From Bacteroidaceae bacterium (lineage in GTDB: Bacteria; Bacteroidota; Bacteroidia; Bacteroidales; Bacteroidaceae), in the NCBI GenBank assembly GCA_017628775.1, contig JAGBYN010000049.1, positions 1-19,500 of the forward strand: a DNA stretch of 19,500 nt, in the 5' to 3' direction. Below are positions 5,817-13,350 of this stretch, piece after piece. Positions within the stretch are counted from its first letter, which is position 1, and every line of letters starts with the position of its first letter. The position numbers and the translations under genes were made by a program. The notes beneath the pieces are model-generated. The model made no database searches. It had not been told where the DNA came from and was given only the letters and a program-made list of their open reading frames with translations.

Positions 5817-7160
5817 TTATTTTGTTGCACGTTCGCGAATAATTCCCATCACTGTGGCTTTGCCTACGCGGATATTATCGAGTAGTGGTCGATGGCTGGG
5901 GCAAGTAAATGAACATGACCCACACTCAATGCACGAAGTGATAAACTCTTGTTCGGCTTCATCCCATGCTTGCTGCATGCTGATTTTGGCAAGTAAATAA
6001 GGTTCTAAGCCCATAGGGCAAGCACTCACACATTTTGCGCACCGGATACATGGCTCTGCTTGACCACGACGGGCTTCAGCTTCATTCATTATAAGCAATC
6101 CACTAGATCCCTTGGTCATAGGGACGTCAAGCGAGAGTAGGGCCTTGCCCATCATGGGACCGCCACCGATAATTTTACCCGTGTCGGAGGGTAAACCACC
6201 ACACTCTTCTATTATCTGGGTCATTGGGGTACCCAAACGTGCCAGGAGGTTAGATGGTTGTGTTACGCTCTTGCCTGTGACGGTGATGATGCGCGAAATC
6301 AAAGGCTTATTCTTCATAACTGCCTCATAAACCGCAAATGCTGTTCCGACATTTTGCACTATCGCACCTACATTTATGGGGATTGCTGGGGGTGCTGGAA
6401 CCTGTCGGCCGGTTATGGCATCTATTAATTGCTTTTCGCCACCCTGAGGATATTGTACTTTGAGCGGAACAATCTCTATGGACGGGTAGGCTTTGGCTTT
6501 TTCGGTCATTAACTCAATGGCATCTGGTTTGTTGTTTTCAATCCCAATATAGGCGCGTTCAACACCTGTGGCCTTCATCAGTAAAGCTACGCCAACAAGA
6601 ATTTCTTCGGTCTTTTCCAGCATTAAACTGTGGTCTGCTGTTAAATATGGCTCACACTCAACAGCATTGATGATGACGCATTCCGCCTTTTGTCCCGGAG
6701 GTGGACAGAGCTTGACGTGGGTGGGGAATGTTGCGCCTCCCATCCCAACAATGCCCGCTTGCTTTATTTTTTCAATTATCGTTGGGGCATCCAAGTTTGG
6801 GCAATTTTCCAGACGTATGAGTTTTTCACTGCGGTCAATACTTTCTTCCCATTCATCTCCTTCCACATCAACGATAATTGCTGTGCGGCGAGTACCACTG
6901 GCATCAAGAGCAACGTCCACCTTGCTCACCTTGCCGCTGACGCTGGCATGGACCGGGGAGCTCACAAAACCTCCTGCTTCAGCAAGTATTGTACCTACTT
7001 TTACGACATCGCCTTTCTTGACGACGGGTTTTGCTGGAGCACCGATATGCTGATACATACTAAATATAGCTTGCTTAGGCAAAGCAGCCTCACGGATAGG
7101 ACTACCTGCGCTGAGTTTGTTTTCGGCGGGATGTATGCCGCCTATTGAAAATGTCTTCAT
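5817..7160 (-). CDS. rnfC: Rnf electron transport complex subunit C (NADH/FMN and Fe-S)
   Basis: The 447-residue cytoplasmic subunit resembles the NADH dehydrogenase flavoprotein. It opens with a barrel-like domain (GGIHPAENK, then SSPVHASVSGKV), continues with the nucleotide/FMN-binding motif GMGGATFPTHVK at 139-150, and ends with two 4Fe-4S motifs at C371/374/377/381 (the fourth before P) and C410/413/416/420. It is the site where NAD(H) exchanges electrons with the complex. Length is typical of the Bacteroidetes/Clostridia form without the long C-terminal repeats of enterobacterial RsxC. It lies 19 bases after the rnfB stop. Confidence 0.95.
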   Translation of the reverse strand: MKTFSIGGIHPAENKLSAGSPIREAALPKQAIFSMYQHIGAPAKPVVKKGDVVKVGTILAEAGGFVSSPVHASVSGKVSKVDVALDASGTRRTAIIVDVEGDEWEESIDRSEKLIRLENCPNLDAPTIIEKIKQAGIVGMGGATFPTHVKLCPPPGQKAECVIINAVECEPYLTADHSLMLEKTEEILVGVALLMKATGVERAYIGIENNKPDAIELMTEKAKAYPSIEIVPLKVQYPQGGEKQLIDAITGRQVPAPPAIPINVGAIVQNVGTAFAVYEAVMKNKPLISRIITVTGKSVTQPSNLLARLGTPMTQIIEECGGLPSDTGKIIGGGPMMGKALLSLDVPMTKGSSGLLIMNEAEARRGQAEPCIRCAKCVSACPMGLEPYLLAKISMQQAWDEAEQEFITSCIECGSCSFTCPSHRPLLDNIRVGKATVMGIIRERATK

Positions 7161-7179
7161 ATTCCGTTGGGACTGTTGT

Positions 7180-8127
7180 TTATTGATTTTGTGATTCTAA
7201 TTGTTTTGATGTAGGTGCTGAAACCTCGGGAGTGAAGTTGGTGGCTAAAGTCATTGGTGATGCAATTGGAGGAGTAGGGGACTCAGCTTTGGGTTTGCGT
7301 GGAGGGAAGTTAATTGCCTTGATGGCACCACGAGGGCAAACTTCTTCACATTTACGACACATCTTACATTTCTCTGCATCAATGTACGCTACATTATTAT
7401 TCACGCTGATTGCTTCAAACTTTTCGCACACCTTTACACATTTACCACATCCAATGCAACTCATTTTACATGCTTTGGTAGCTAAAGCACCCTTATCCTT
7501 GTTGTTGCATAGCACTACAATTTTACGGTTTTTGGGCCCTTGGGGACGAAGTTCAATAATGCAACGCGGACATGCCTTGACACATGCGCCGCAACCCGTA
7601 CATTTATCTTCGTTAACTTCTGCAAGTCCGGTTTGAGGGTTTATCGTAATGGCGCCAAACTGACAAGCAAGCACGCAATCACCATTACCCAAACAGCCGT
7701 AAGCACAGAGCGTTTCGCCCATACCTGTCATGTTCTGCACGCGACAAGAATGTGCACCGTCGAAGGTAACGCCATGTGGTCGAACCTCGCAATTGCCCTG
7801 ACAACGCACTACGGCTACTTTGCGCACTGCTGACGATTGTTCCATACCGAGAATCTCGGTTACTTGCTTCATAACGGTTTCACCACCAGGAGCACAATTT
7901 AAGTCGCCTAAACTGCCTGATTCTGCTGCATTCACGCAAGCTGAAGCAAACCCTGAACATCCGGGATAACCGCAACCACCGCAATTGGCTTGGGGAAGAA
8001 CATCTGATACTTGTTTGATGCGTGGATCTTCCCAAACAGCAAACTTTTGAGAAGTGGCATAAAGAACAACTGCTGCAATGAGCCCAATAACGCCCAAGAC
8101 GATAGCTGCAATTACAATTAAATTCAT
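7180..8127 (-). CDS. rnfB: Rnf electron transport complex subunit B (ferredoxin-type input)
   Basis: The 315-residue protein has an N-terminal membrane anchor (about 4-24), then the Fe-S domain CGGCGYPGC (C49/52/57, with C78). Four further cysteine clusters follow at C141/145/151/155, C176/179/182/186, C224/227/230/234 and C254/257/260/264. RnfB takes electrons from reduced ferredoxin and passes them to the membrane part. The last 45 residues (271-315) are a Pro/Ser/Thr-rich tail without cysteines, an extra compared with short RnfB proteins. The start ATG at 8127 follows an AT-rich leader with no Shine-Dalgarno. It is the second gene of the operon, 55 bases after the RseC-like gene. Confidence 0.94.
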   Translation of the reverse strand: MNLIVIAAIVLGVIGLIAAVVLYATSQKFAVWEDPRIKQVSDVLPQANCGGCGYPGCSGFASACVNAAESGSLGDLNCAPGGETVMKQVTEILGMEQSSAVRKVAVVRCQGNCEVRPHGVTFDGAHSCRVQNMTGMGETLCAYGCLGNGDCVLACQFGAITINPQTGLAEVNEDKCTGCGACVKACPRCIIELRPQGPKNRKIVVLCNNKDKGALATKACKMSCIGCGKCVKVCEKFEAISVNNNVAYIDAEKCKMCRKCEEVCPRGAIKAINFPPRKPKAESPTPPIASPMTLATNFTPEVSAPTSKQLESQNQ

Positions 8128-8182
8128 AATATTAAATTTGTTATTTATTTGATATTCATTTATAATGACTTACTTGTTTGAT

Positions 8183-8443
8183 TTAAAATCTAATATATCG
8201 AAGCAGCCATTTTAGTAAAACAAAATAAAAGATTAGAAAAAGAATCACGCTTAAAGCAATCAATCCTTCGTCGATTTTTCCCTGCATTGTGCAGATCAGC
8301 AACACAATTCCAATTAATGGTACTACGAATGCCATAGCCACAGCTTTTAGACTGGTGTTGCAAGATCCTTCTGTGTTGTGCTCTTTTTTGCAGAACATAG
8401 AAATTTTGCATCCAGAACAATGGGCGTTATCGGTTGTTTTCAT
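8183..8443 (-). CDS. Compact RseC-like Cys-motif membrane protein heading the rnf operon
   Basis: The 86-residue protein has an N-terminal cysteine cluster (C9, C12, C18 in CSGCKISMFC, plus C28) directly followed by two hydrophobic helices at about 33-52 and 60-80. Bacteroidales rnf operons normally begin with a SoxR-reducing-system RseC family gene of about 140 residues. That form has an N-terminal beta region before the cysteines and another segment between them and the helices. Here both are missing, although cysteines, helices, order and position fit. An in-frame TAG lies 27 bases upstream of the ATG, so no longer N-terminus exists without a frameshift. It is either a minimal RseC or a different small protein at the same site. 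RseC-type proteins are thought to help assemble or regulate Rnf; that role is inferred. Confidence 0.65.
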   Translation of the reverse strand: MKTTDNAHCSGCKISMFCKKEHNTEGSCNTSLKAVAMAFVVPLIGIVLLICTMQGKIDEGLIALSVILFLIFYFVLLKWLLRYIRF

Positions 8444-8472
8444 CGTAAAATTGACGGTTAATTTTGGCTACG

Positions 8473-8504
8473 CAAAGTTAAATAATTTTAAACCTAAAAG
8501 CAAA
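8473..8504 (-). promoter_or_regulatory. Promoter of the rnf operon
   Basis: On the minus strand TTTG (8501-8504) is followed after exactly 20 bases by TAACTTTG (8473-8480), a perfect Bacteroidetes -33/-7 pair. Transcription would begin near 8466, giving a leader of about 20-25 bases before the first gene. Confidence 0.75.
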
Positions 8505-8706
8505 TGTTTTAACATTTATTTTTTTGCGTCTTATAGTGATTTTTTAGGAGATTGATAATATATTTAAATATTAAATTATAAACATTAGAAATCCAGGTTA
8601 ATACAAATATATATTAAATTAGTTATATAATTTAATCTTGACTTGTTGTTGGTCGAATTTGAGATGTAAATATTATTTTTTATCGTAATATTGATTTTTT
8701 AATGAC

Positions 8707-8838
8707 GCTTACACCCTGATTACAAGAGATCGCAAGTCGGGAATAAAAGAGTGTCTTATGTAATCTATATCAATTAAAATATAATATTAGAAACATATCT
8801 GAGGGGGAGTTGAGGGTTCTTGTAAGCAGGGTGTAAGC
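8707..8838. repeat. 132-bp unit bounded by 21-bp inverted repeats (MITE-like or structured RNA)
   Basis: The arms are 8707-8727 (begins GCTTACACCCTG) and 8818-8838 (ends CAGGGTGTAAGC), complementary in 20 of 21 positions. The 90-bp interior contains no ORF. No clear target-site duplication is visible at the outer edges (AATGAC on the left, ATTCGG on the right). It could be a miniature inverted-repeat element, an operator pair, or an RNA with a long closing stem. Confidence 0.6.
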
Positions 8839-8948
8839 ATTCGGTCGTTTCGTAAAATTTAAATCTTTACCTATTACTCATTAAAAAATCGATAAATATA
8901 TTATGTATCTTTTTTTTACCTCATTAAACGTTAATTACTTAAAATTAA

Positions 8949-9011
8949 GTCGCCTTTAGTTTTAATTAAACGCGCTTTAGTTTTGATTAATCAGGCTTTA
9001 GTTCAGAGCTG
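8949..9011. repeat. Three tandem 21-bp repeats
   Basis: Units at 8949-8969, 8970-8990 and 8991-9011 share the core GCTTTAGTTT; the first has one extra-C variation, and the third decays after CTTTAGTT. The first two end in ATTAA. The 21-bp period equals two helical turns, so similar faces of the DNA would be presented. Function unknown. Confidence 0.6.
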
Positions 9012-9162
9012 CAACGTTTACTTTATTTCGAGTTTGAACGCTGGTCTTTGGATGATTAATTTACAACTTTGTATAATGCTATTAATCTGAGTGTTGTGAT
9101 TTTTTAAGCAAGTAAACACGCTAATAAATACGAATATTTACCAAAACTTTAAACGGATGTTG

Positions 9163-9170
9163 TAACTTTG
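9163..9170 (+). promoter_or_regulatory. -7 element for the small cysteine-motif gene
   Basis: TAACTTTG fits TAnnTTTG perfectly. No good TTTG is found about 20 bases upstream. Transcription would start near 9177, leaving a leader of about 75 bases that contains a hairpin. Confidence 0.55.
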
Positions 9171-9202
9171 TAGTTGGAAGTTCGATAACGTTTGTCACTT
9201 TA

Positions 9203-9220
9203 GTTTGCTCAATAGCAAAC
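9203..9220 (+). promoter_or_regulatory. Leader hairpin before the small cysteine-motif gene
   Basis: GTTTGCT (9203-9209) and AGCAAAC (9214-9220) form a perfect 7-bp stem around CAAT, 32 bases before the ATG. No T tract follows, so it is more likely an mRNA stability or translation element, or a DNA dyad for a regulator. Confidence 0.45.
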
Positions 9221-9252
9221 AATAAACATTCAATTCACATTATTTTTACAGT

Positions 9253-9462
9253 ATGCGTCCACCTGAAATAGAGAGTTCAACCAAAGAAGAACGACGTGCC
9301 TATGTGCTTGAAGCTTGGAGATGCTTGTATGATTGCGAAGCATGTGGTAAATGCCGTATTCTGTGTGGTTTAGATGCCGAGGGTCTTTATGTAGACTACA
9401 TCGATGGCAAGCGTAGTTATATGGATATAACATTGGCAATACGCAACCGTTCCTTGCGATAA
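9253..9462 (+). CDS. Small conserved-looking protein with CxxCxxCxxxC motif
   Basis: The 69-residue protein is hydrophilic and acidic at the N-terminus, with cysteines in CLYDCEACGKCRILC (C24, C28, C31, C34, C38). CxxCxxCxxxC is the spacing of a 4Fe-4S ligand set but lacks the following proline of ferredoxins, and only one motif is present. The second half (YVDYIDGKRSYMDITLAIRNRS) is rich in Tyr/Asp/Arg. No signal peptide or membrane segment is seen. It resembles small uncharacterised Bacteroidales proteins I have a vague memory of, but I cannot name a family. It has its own promoter and terminator, so it is an independent transcript. A single Fe-S or zinc centre is a plausible inference. The double stop TAATAA ends it. 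Confidence 0.7.
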   Translation: MRPPEIESSTKEERRAYVLEAWRCLYDCEACGKCRILCGLDAEGLYVDYIDGKRSYMDITLAIRNRSLR

Positions 9463-9574
9463 TAATGCGATTGAATGCGCAAGTGTGCTGAACTCAGTCA
9501 TCAATCAAACGTATTCTCATTACGTATGTTATATAGAATATGTATTATGTTTAATAGTGTTAGGTACACAAATA

Positions 9575-9610
9575 AAAGCAGTGCACGTTTTAAATGACTT
9601 GCACTGCTTT
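9575..9610. terminator. Bidirectional terminator between the small Cys gene and yraN
   Basis: The 11-bp arms 9575-9585 (AAAGCAGTGCA) and 9600-9610 (TGCACTGCTTT) pair perfectly around a 14-base loop. Flanking A and T runs allow function on both strands for the convergent genes. Confidence 0.88.
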
Positions 9611-9704
9611 ATTTTTAGTTGAGATACTCTTTCATAGAAGCACAGCATGGAATTGACGGTCATTAGTATCCTCGTTGGTCAATCTTCTATTACTTCAAAA
9701 TTAT

Positions 9705-10091
9705 TTAAGGGCATTTCGGTGGATTGTGATATTCGTTATTAGGAAAAGCCCCGATGCTATGATTTAATACCAGATTCGGTTCTTTGCCTGTAATCGTTAT
9801 CGTATCAAAGCGCATAGGTTGTCTTAAATGCTTCAAGCGAATGTATTCGTTTGCGGCTTGAATTAGGTTTTTCATTTTTTGAGCGTCAACACGCACTAAA
9901 GCCTCTTCATGACGCCAACCTATTAATGTTTTAACCTCAACGAAAACGAGTAATCCATAATGTAGCGCAATGATATCAATTTCATGATGGTTTGATTTCC
10001 AATTGCGCTCAATCAACGTATAGCCTTTTTGCATTAAAAAACGGCAAGCTAATGTTTCGCCTCTTTGTCCAATTAAGTTATGTTCTGCCAT
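9705..10091 (-). CDS. yraN: YraN/UPF0102 family nuclease-fold protein
   Basis: The 128-residue protein has the Holliday-junction-resolvase-like PD-(D/E)XK fold signature of UPF0102. GQRGE lies at 8-12, the catalytic-type residues are HEIDII (D39) and VFVEVK (E52, K54), and RNW at 29-31 is also typical. The biochemical role is not settled; members are thought to act on DNA or RNA. It is the last gene of a minus-strand group after tex and tadA, with a 69-base gap to tadA in which no promoter was recognised. The C-terminus after LNHSIGAF is a short polar tail. Confidence 0.88.
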   Translation of the reverse strand: MAEHNLIGQRGETLACRFLMQKGYTLIERNWKSNHHEIDIIALHYGLLVFVEVKTLIGWRHEEALVRVDAQKMKNLIQAANEYIRLKHLRQPMRFDTITITGKEPNLVLNHSIGAFPNNEYHNPPKCP

Positions 10092-10160
10092 CGAAAATCA
10101 TTATGTTGTGTTTCTTAAGAACGATTTGTACATTGAGTTTTCGCATTAAGGATCTCGTTG

Positions 10161-10613
10161 TTATCTTTTTGAAAGAAAGAACTGCTTAACGATATCAGAA
10201 CATTCTTCTTCCAGAATGCCCATTGTTACGTGAGTTTTCGGATGTAAAGCTTGAGGTGCAAATGCTTGATAACCCCGTTTGGCATCGGGAGCGCCAAACA
10301 CCAAACGCCCTAATTGCGACCATCCGATAGCACCTGCACACATCACACAAGGTTCAATCGTGACGTATAGTGTGCAATCCTTCAGATACTTTCCACCTAG
10401 AAACTCAGAAGCTGCCGTAATGGCTTGCATTTCGGCATGTGCGGTAACATCATGAAGCGTTTCGGTGAGGTTGTGCGCGCGTGCAATAATATTGTTGTTG
10501 CACACGACAATAGCACCGATAGGTATTTCGTTTTTCATTAATGCACATTCGGCTTCTTTTAATGCCATGCGCATGTATTTAATGTCGTTTTCGGTTGGGT
10601 TGTCGTTAATCAT
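10161..10613 (-). CDS. tadA: tRNA adenosine(34) deaminase
   Basis: The 150-residue zinc deaminase shows the catalytic motifs HAE (59-61, proton-shuttling E61) and PCVMC (C89, C92), preceded by EIPIGAIVV at about 29-37. It converts A34 to inosine in tRNA-Arg(ACG), enabling decoding of CGN codons, and is normally essential. MKNEIPIGA and the length match TadA, and the sequence does not look like a guanine or cytosine deaminase. The start at 10613 lies 13 bases after the tex stop, suggesting a shared transcript. Confidence 0.93.
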   Translation of the reverse strand: MINDNPTENDIKYMRMALKEAECALMKNEIPIGAIVVCNNNIIARAHNLTETLHDVTAHAEMQAITAASEFLGGKYLKDCTLYVTIEPCVMCAGAIGWSQLGRLVFGAPDAKRGYQAFAPQALHPKTHVTMGILEEECSDIVKQFFLSKR

Positions 10614-10626
10614 ATTGAGCTACGTT

Positions 10627-12756
10627 TTAGTTTTGCGTAACACCCTTCATTGTTAATGAAATTCTACCACGACTTAGGTCAATGTTAATGATCTTAACCG
10701 TGACTTGTTGTTGTAAATTTAGTACTTCTGAAGGTGAAGATATATATTTATTGGAAATTTCAGAGATATGCAGCAATCCTTTTTGCTTGATTCCCAGGTC
10801 AATAAAACATCCGAAGTTGGTAATGTTTGACACAACACCTGTCACAATCATACCTTCGTTAAGGTCTTCAATAGACGTTATGTTTTCGTTGTAAACGATG
10901 ATTTTCTTTTCGCCACGTGGGTCACGTCCTGGTTTTTGCAATTCTTCAAGAATATCGTTAAGCGTTGGCAAACCGATGGTTGGCGTGATGTAACGTTCTA
11001 ACTGAATTTGCGCTTGTTTTTCTTTTGAGGCGATGAGTTCGGATAATGTGCAACCTAAATCGTCGGCCATATGTTTGACAATGGTGTAGGATTCTGGGTG
11101 AACAGCGGTATTATCAAGCGGGTTTTTAGCATTGGGAATACGTAAGAATCCAGCACATTGCTCAAAAATCTTTGCACCCAATCGTGGCACTTTCATTAAG
11201 TCATGGCGTGAGTTGAAGCTTCCATTTTCTAAACGATATTGGATGATGTTGTTGGCCAATGTAGGACCTAAGCCAGATACGTAAGTGAGCAAGAATTTAC
11301 TGGCTGTGTTGACGTTAACACCCACAAGGTTAACGCACTTTTCAATCGTTTGGTCGAGAGCATTTTTTAACAATCCTTGATCAACATCATGTTGATACTG
11401 CCCTACCCCAATTGATTTTGGATCAATTTTAACAAGTTCGGCAAGAGGGTCAGACAAACGTCGACCGATACTTACGGCGCCACGCACGGTGACATCGTGG
11501 TTGGGAAATTCATCGCGTGCTATGGCTGAAGCAGAATAAATCGAAGCACCATCTTCATTGACCATAAATATTTGAATATTAGTGTCGTGAAGTGATTTTA
11601 CTAACTCTTCGGTTTCACGCCCAGCAGTGCCATTACCAATGGCTATAGCTTGAATTTTGTATGTTTCAATCCAATCTTTTAATTGACATGAAGCGTGTGC
11701 CCATTGTGATTTTGGTGGGTGTGGGTAGATGGTGTCGTTAAAGATCAAGCTACCTTGTTCATCTAAGCACACCACCTTGCATCCGGTTCGGAAACCAGGG
11801 TCAATGCCCATGATACGTTTTTGACCCAAAGGCGGCGTTAAAAGCAATTGCTCTAGGTTTTGTGCAAAAACCCGTATTGCCTCCTCATCAGCTTGTTTTT
11901 TAAGTATAGAGATAAATTCGGTAGATATAGATGGTTTTAGCAAACGCTTGTATGCATCTTGCATAGCCATTTTAATAAAGGGCTCAGCTTTACCTTTTTG
12001 GGGGTATTCAGAGAGCAGAGACAGAACGCAATCGTCCTCATTTTCGGGTTGTATATTCATTTTCAGAAAGCCCTCATTAACTCCGCGCTGAATCGCTAAT
12101 AACCTATGACCTGAACATCGTTTGCAGTGGGTTGTGTAATTAAAGTAATCTTGGAATTTGCTTGCCTCTTCTTCTTTTCCTTTTACAACCTTTGATGTGA
12201 TGATTGCTGATGTTTTAAAATGCTTTCTCAGTTTGTTCCTGACCTTCTCATTTTCGTTGATTTGTTCAGCTATGATGTCTTTGGCACCCTCCAGGGCTTC
12301 TTTAATTGAACAGACTTCTTCATTGAGATATTTTTCAGCAAGAACTTCTGGATTTTGGAAAGGATTGAGCAGAATGTTATTAGCGAGTGCGCCTAACCCC
12401 TTTCGGCGTGCTTCTTCTGCTTTTGTCTTACGCTTGGGCTTAAAGGGAAGGTATATGTCCTCAAGTTCGGTTAAATTCCAGCAATTATCTATGCGTTGTT
12501 TTAATTCGTCAGTTAATTTTCCTTGCTCTTCAATCGCATTGATTACGAAATCACGACGGTGAAGAAATTCAGTGTACTTTGTTTTATGTTTGAGGACATC
12601 TGCCACTTGAAGTTCGTTCATTTCCCCTGTGGCTTCCTTTCGATATCTTGAAATGAATGGTATTGTTGCTCCCGATTCAAGCAAAGTGAGCGTATTGTCA
12701 ACATATTTTTCGCTTAGATGGAGTTCTTTAGAAATTAGTTTAGTCAATATATTCAT
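10627..12756 (-). CDS. tex: Tex-like S1 RNA-binding transcription accessory protein
   Basis: The 709-residue protein has the Tex order: N-terminal Tex domain with IPFISRYRKEATG (32-44), central YqgF/RNase H-like domain with MGIDPGFRTG (316-325), helix-hairpin-helix region (YVSGLGPTLANNIIQYR, then RLGAKIFEQCAGFLRI), and a C-terminal S1 domain (about 630-705, NFGCFIDLG...GLLHISEIS). Tex binds nucleic acid and influences transcription; its exact job is unclear. A C-x2-C pair (CKRCSGH, about 211-217) in the N-terminal half is a minor oddity. The gene heads the minus-strand group tex-tadA-yraN and diverges from rsfS. Its start is supported by a -7 element 25 bases upstream. Confidence 0.94.
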   Translation of the reverse strand: MNILTKLISKELHLSEKYVDNTLTLLESGATIPFISRYRKEATGEMNELQVADVLKHKTKYTEFLHRRDFVINAIEEQGKLTDELKQRIDNCWNLTELEDIYLPFKPKRKTKAEEARRKGLGALANNILLNPFQNPEVLAEKYLNEEVCSIKEALEGAKDIIAEQINENEKVRNKLRKHFKTSAIITSKVVKGKEEEASKFQDYFNYTTHCKRCSGHRLLAIQRGVNEGFLKMNIQPENEDDCVLSLLSEYPQKGKAEPFIKMAMQDAYKRLLKPSISTEFISILKKQADEEAIRVFAQNLEQLLLTPPLGQKRIMGIDPGFRTGCKVVCLDEQGSLIFNDTIYPHPPKSQWAHASCQLKDWIETYKIQAIAIGNGTAGRETEELVKSLHDTNIQIFMVNEDGASIYSASAIARDEFPNHDVTVRGAVSIGRRLSDPLAELVKIDPKSIGVGQYQHDVDQGLLKNALDQTIEKCVNLVGVNVNTASKFLLTYVSGLGPTLANNIIQYRLENGSFNSRHDLMKVPRLGAKIFEQCAGFLRIPNAKNPLDNTAVHPESYTIVKHMADDLGCTLSELIASKEKQAQIQLERYITPTIGLPTLNDILEELQKPGRDPRGEKKIIVYNENITSIEDLNEGMIVTGVVSNITNFGCFIDLGIKQKGLLHISEISNKYISSPSEVLNLQQQVTVKIINIDLSRGRISLTMKGVTQN

Positions 12757-12780
12757 AATCTAATTGTTGTTAGTTTTGAG

Positions 12781-12788
12781 CAAAATTA
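12781..12788 (-). promoter_or_regulatory. -7 element of tex
   Basis: On the minus strand this reads TAATTTTG, a perfect TAnnTTTG. A CAAA on the plus strand (12812-12815, TTTG on the minus strand) lies 23 bases upstream, slightly too far for an ideal -33 element. Confidence 0.55.
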
Positions 12789-12902
12789 CGATTAAATGTT
12801 GTTTTATGGCACAAAATTTGTAAAATAGTTGTTTTTCTGACACGTGCAAATGCCCTTCAATCGTCAAAAAAAATTAAAGTGTAGTGCTTTTGTGCATCGT
12901 CG

Positions 12903-12934
12903 TTCGGTCATAATTAAAAAAACACGTAAATTTG
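12903..12934 (+). promoter_or_regulatory. Promoter of the rsfS-ftsH-cdsA operon
   Basis: TTCG (12903-12906, one change from TTTG) is followed after 20 bases by TAAATTTG (12927-12934), a perfect -7 element. Transcription would start near 12941, which is downstream of the alternative ATG at 12844 and so supports the start at 12979. Confidence 0.65.
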
Positions 12935-12978
12935 CATGTAATTTGGATTATAAATTAAAAAACAAATCAACTACAACT

Positions 12979-13341
12979 ATGAATAAGACTTTTCCTAAAC
13001 TGATTCAAACGATTATTGAAGGTATCCAAGAAAAAAAAGGCCGTGATATTGTGGTGTGCAACCTCACAAAATTCACATCGGCTCCTGCTCAATATTTTGT
13101 GGTGTGCACTGGCAATACACCCCAACAAGTTGATGCCATTATAGATTCTGTTGAAAACTTTACAGGCGAGAAAGAGCATGAAAAGCCTTGTCGTATTACA
13201 GGCCGAAATAACTCTACATGGGTTGTTGCCGATTATGGCACGGTTATGGTGCACGTTTTGGTGCCCATGGCTCGCGAATTCTATGATATTGAGAATATTT
13301 GGGAAGATGCCAAGATTTCAACCATTCCTAATTTAGATTAA
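12979..13341 (+). CDS. rsfS: Ribosomal silencing factor RsfS (Iojap family)
   Basis: The 120-residue protein carries the RsfS/Iojap pattern: KGRDIVVCNL, then SAPAQYFVVCTGNTPQQVDAI, and the C-terminal WVVADYGTVMVHVLVPMAREFYDIENIWEDA. RsfS binds ribosomal protein L14 and blocks subunit joining when nutrients are scarce. The frame is open upstream to 12844 (165 residues), but that extension is Lys/Arg-rich, does not match the family, and lies before the promoter. It ends 9 bases before ftsH, so the genes are almost certainly cotranscribed. Confidence 0.92.
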   Translation: MNKTFPKLIQTIIEGIQEKKGRDIVVCNLTKFTSAPAQYFVVCTGNTPQQVDAIIDSVENFTGEKEHEKPCRITGRNNSTWVVADYGTVMVHVLVPMAREFYDIENIWEDAKISTIPNLD

Positions 13342-13350
13342 TTTTTCTCT

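Larger units (their letters stand above)
8505..9162. other. Long AT-rich non-coding spacer
   Basis: No credible protein-coding gene is seen across this stretch on either strand. It holds an 8-bp AT dyad (8613-8620 with 8629-8636), a 132-bp unit with inverted ends (8707-8838), and three 21-bp tandem repeats (8949-9011). No tRNA-like or riboswitch-like structure was recognised. The remainder is low-complexity A/T. Confidence 0.6.

Noticed and set aside
6568..7053. 161-codon open frame on the + strand
   Set aside because: It lies opposite rnfC, a clear gene with conserved motifs; no own promoter or recognisable domain.
8289..8555. 88-codon open frame on the + strand
   Set aside because: It is antisense to the RseC-like gene and the rnf promoter; the translation has no recognisable feature.
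8707..8838. Complete insertion sequence
   Set aside because: Only 132 bp, no transposase and no obvious target-site duplication.
8949..9011. Possible CRISPR array
   Set aside because: The repeats are directly adjacent without spacers, only three units, and no cas genes are present.
12158..12562. 134-codon open frame on the + strand
   Set aside because: It is opposite the N-terminal part of tex, with low-complexity Ser/Leu-rich translation typical of antisense frames.
12844..12978. N-terminal extension giving a 165-residue RsfS
   Set aside because: The extra 45 residues are Lys/Arg-rich and unlike the family, and a perfect -7 element (12927-12934) lies inside that stretch, so the ATG would not be transcribed.
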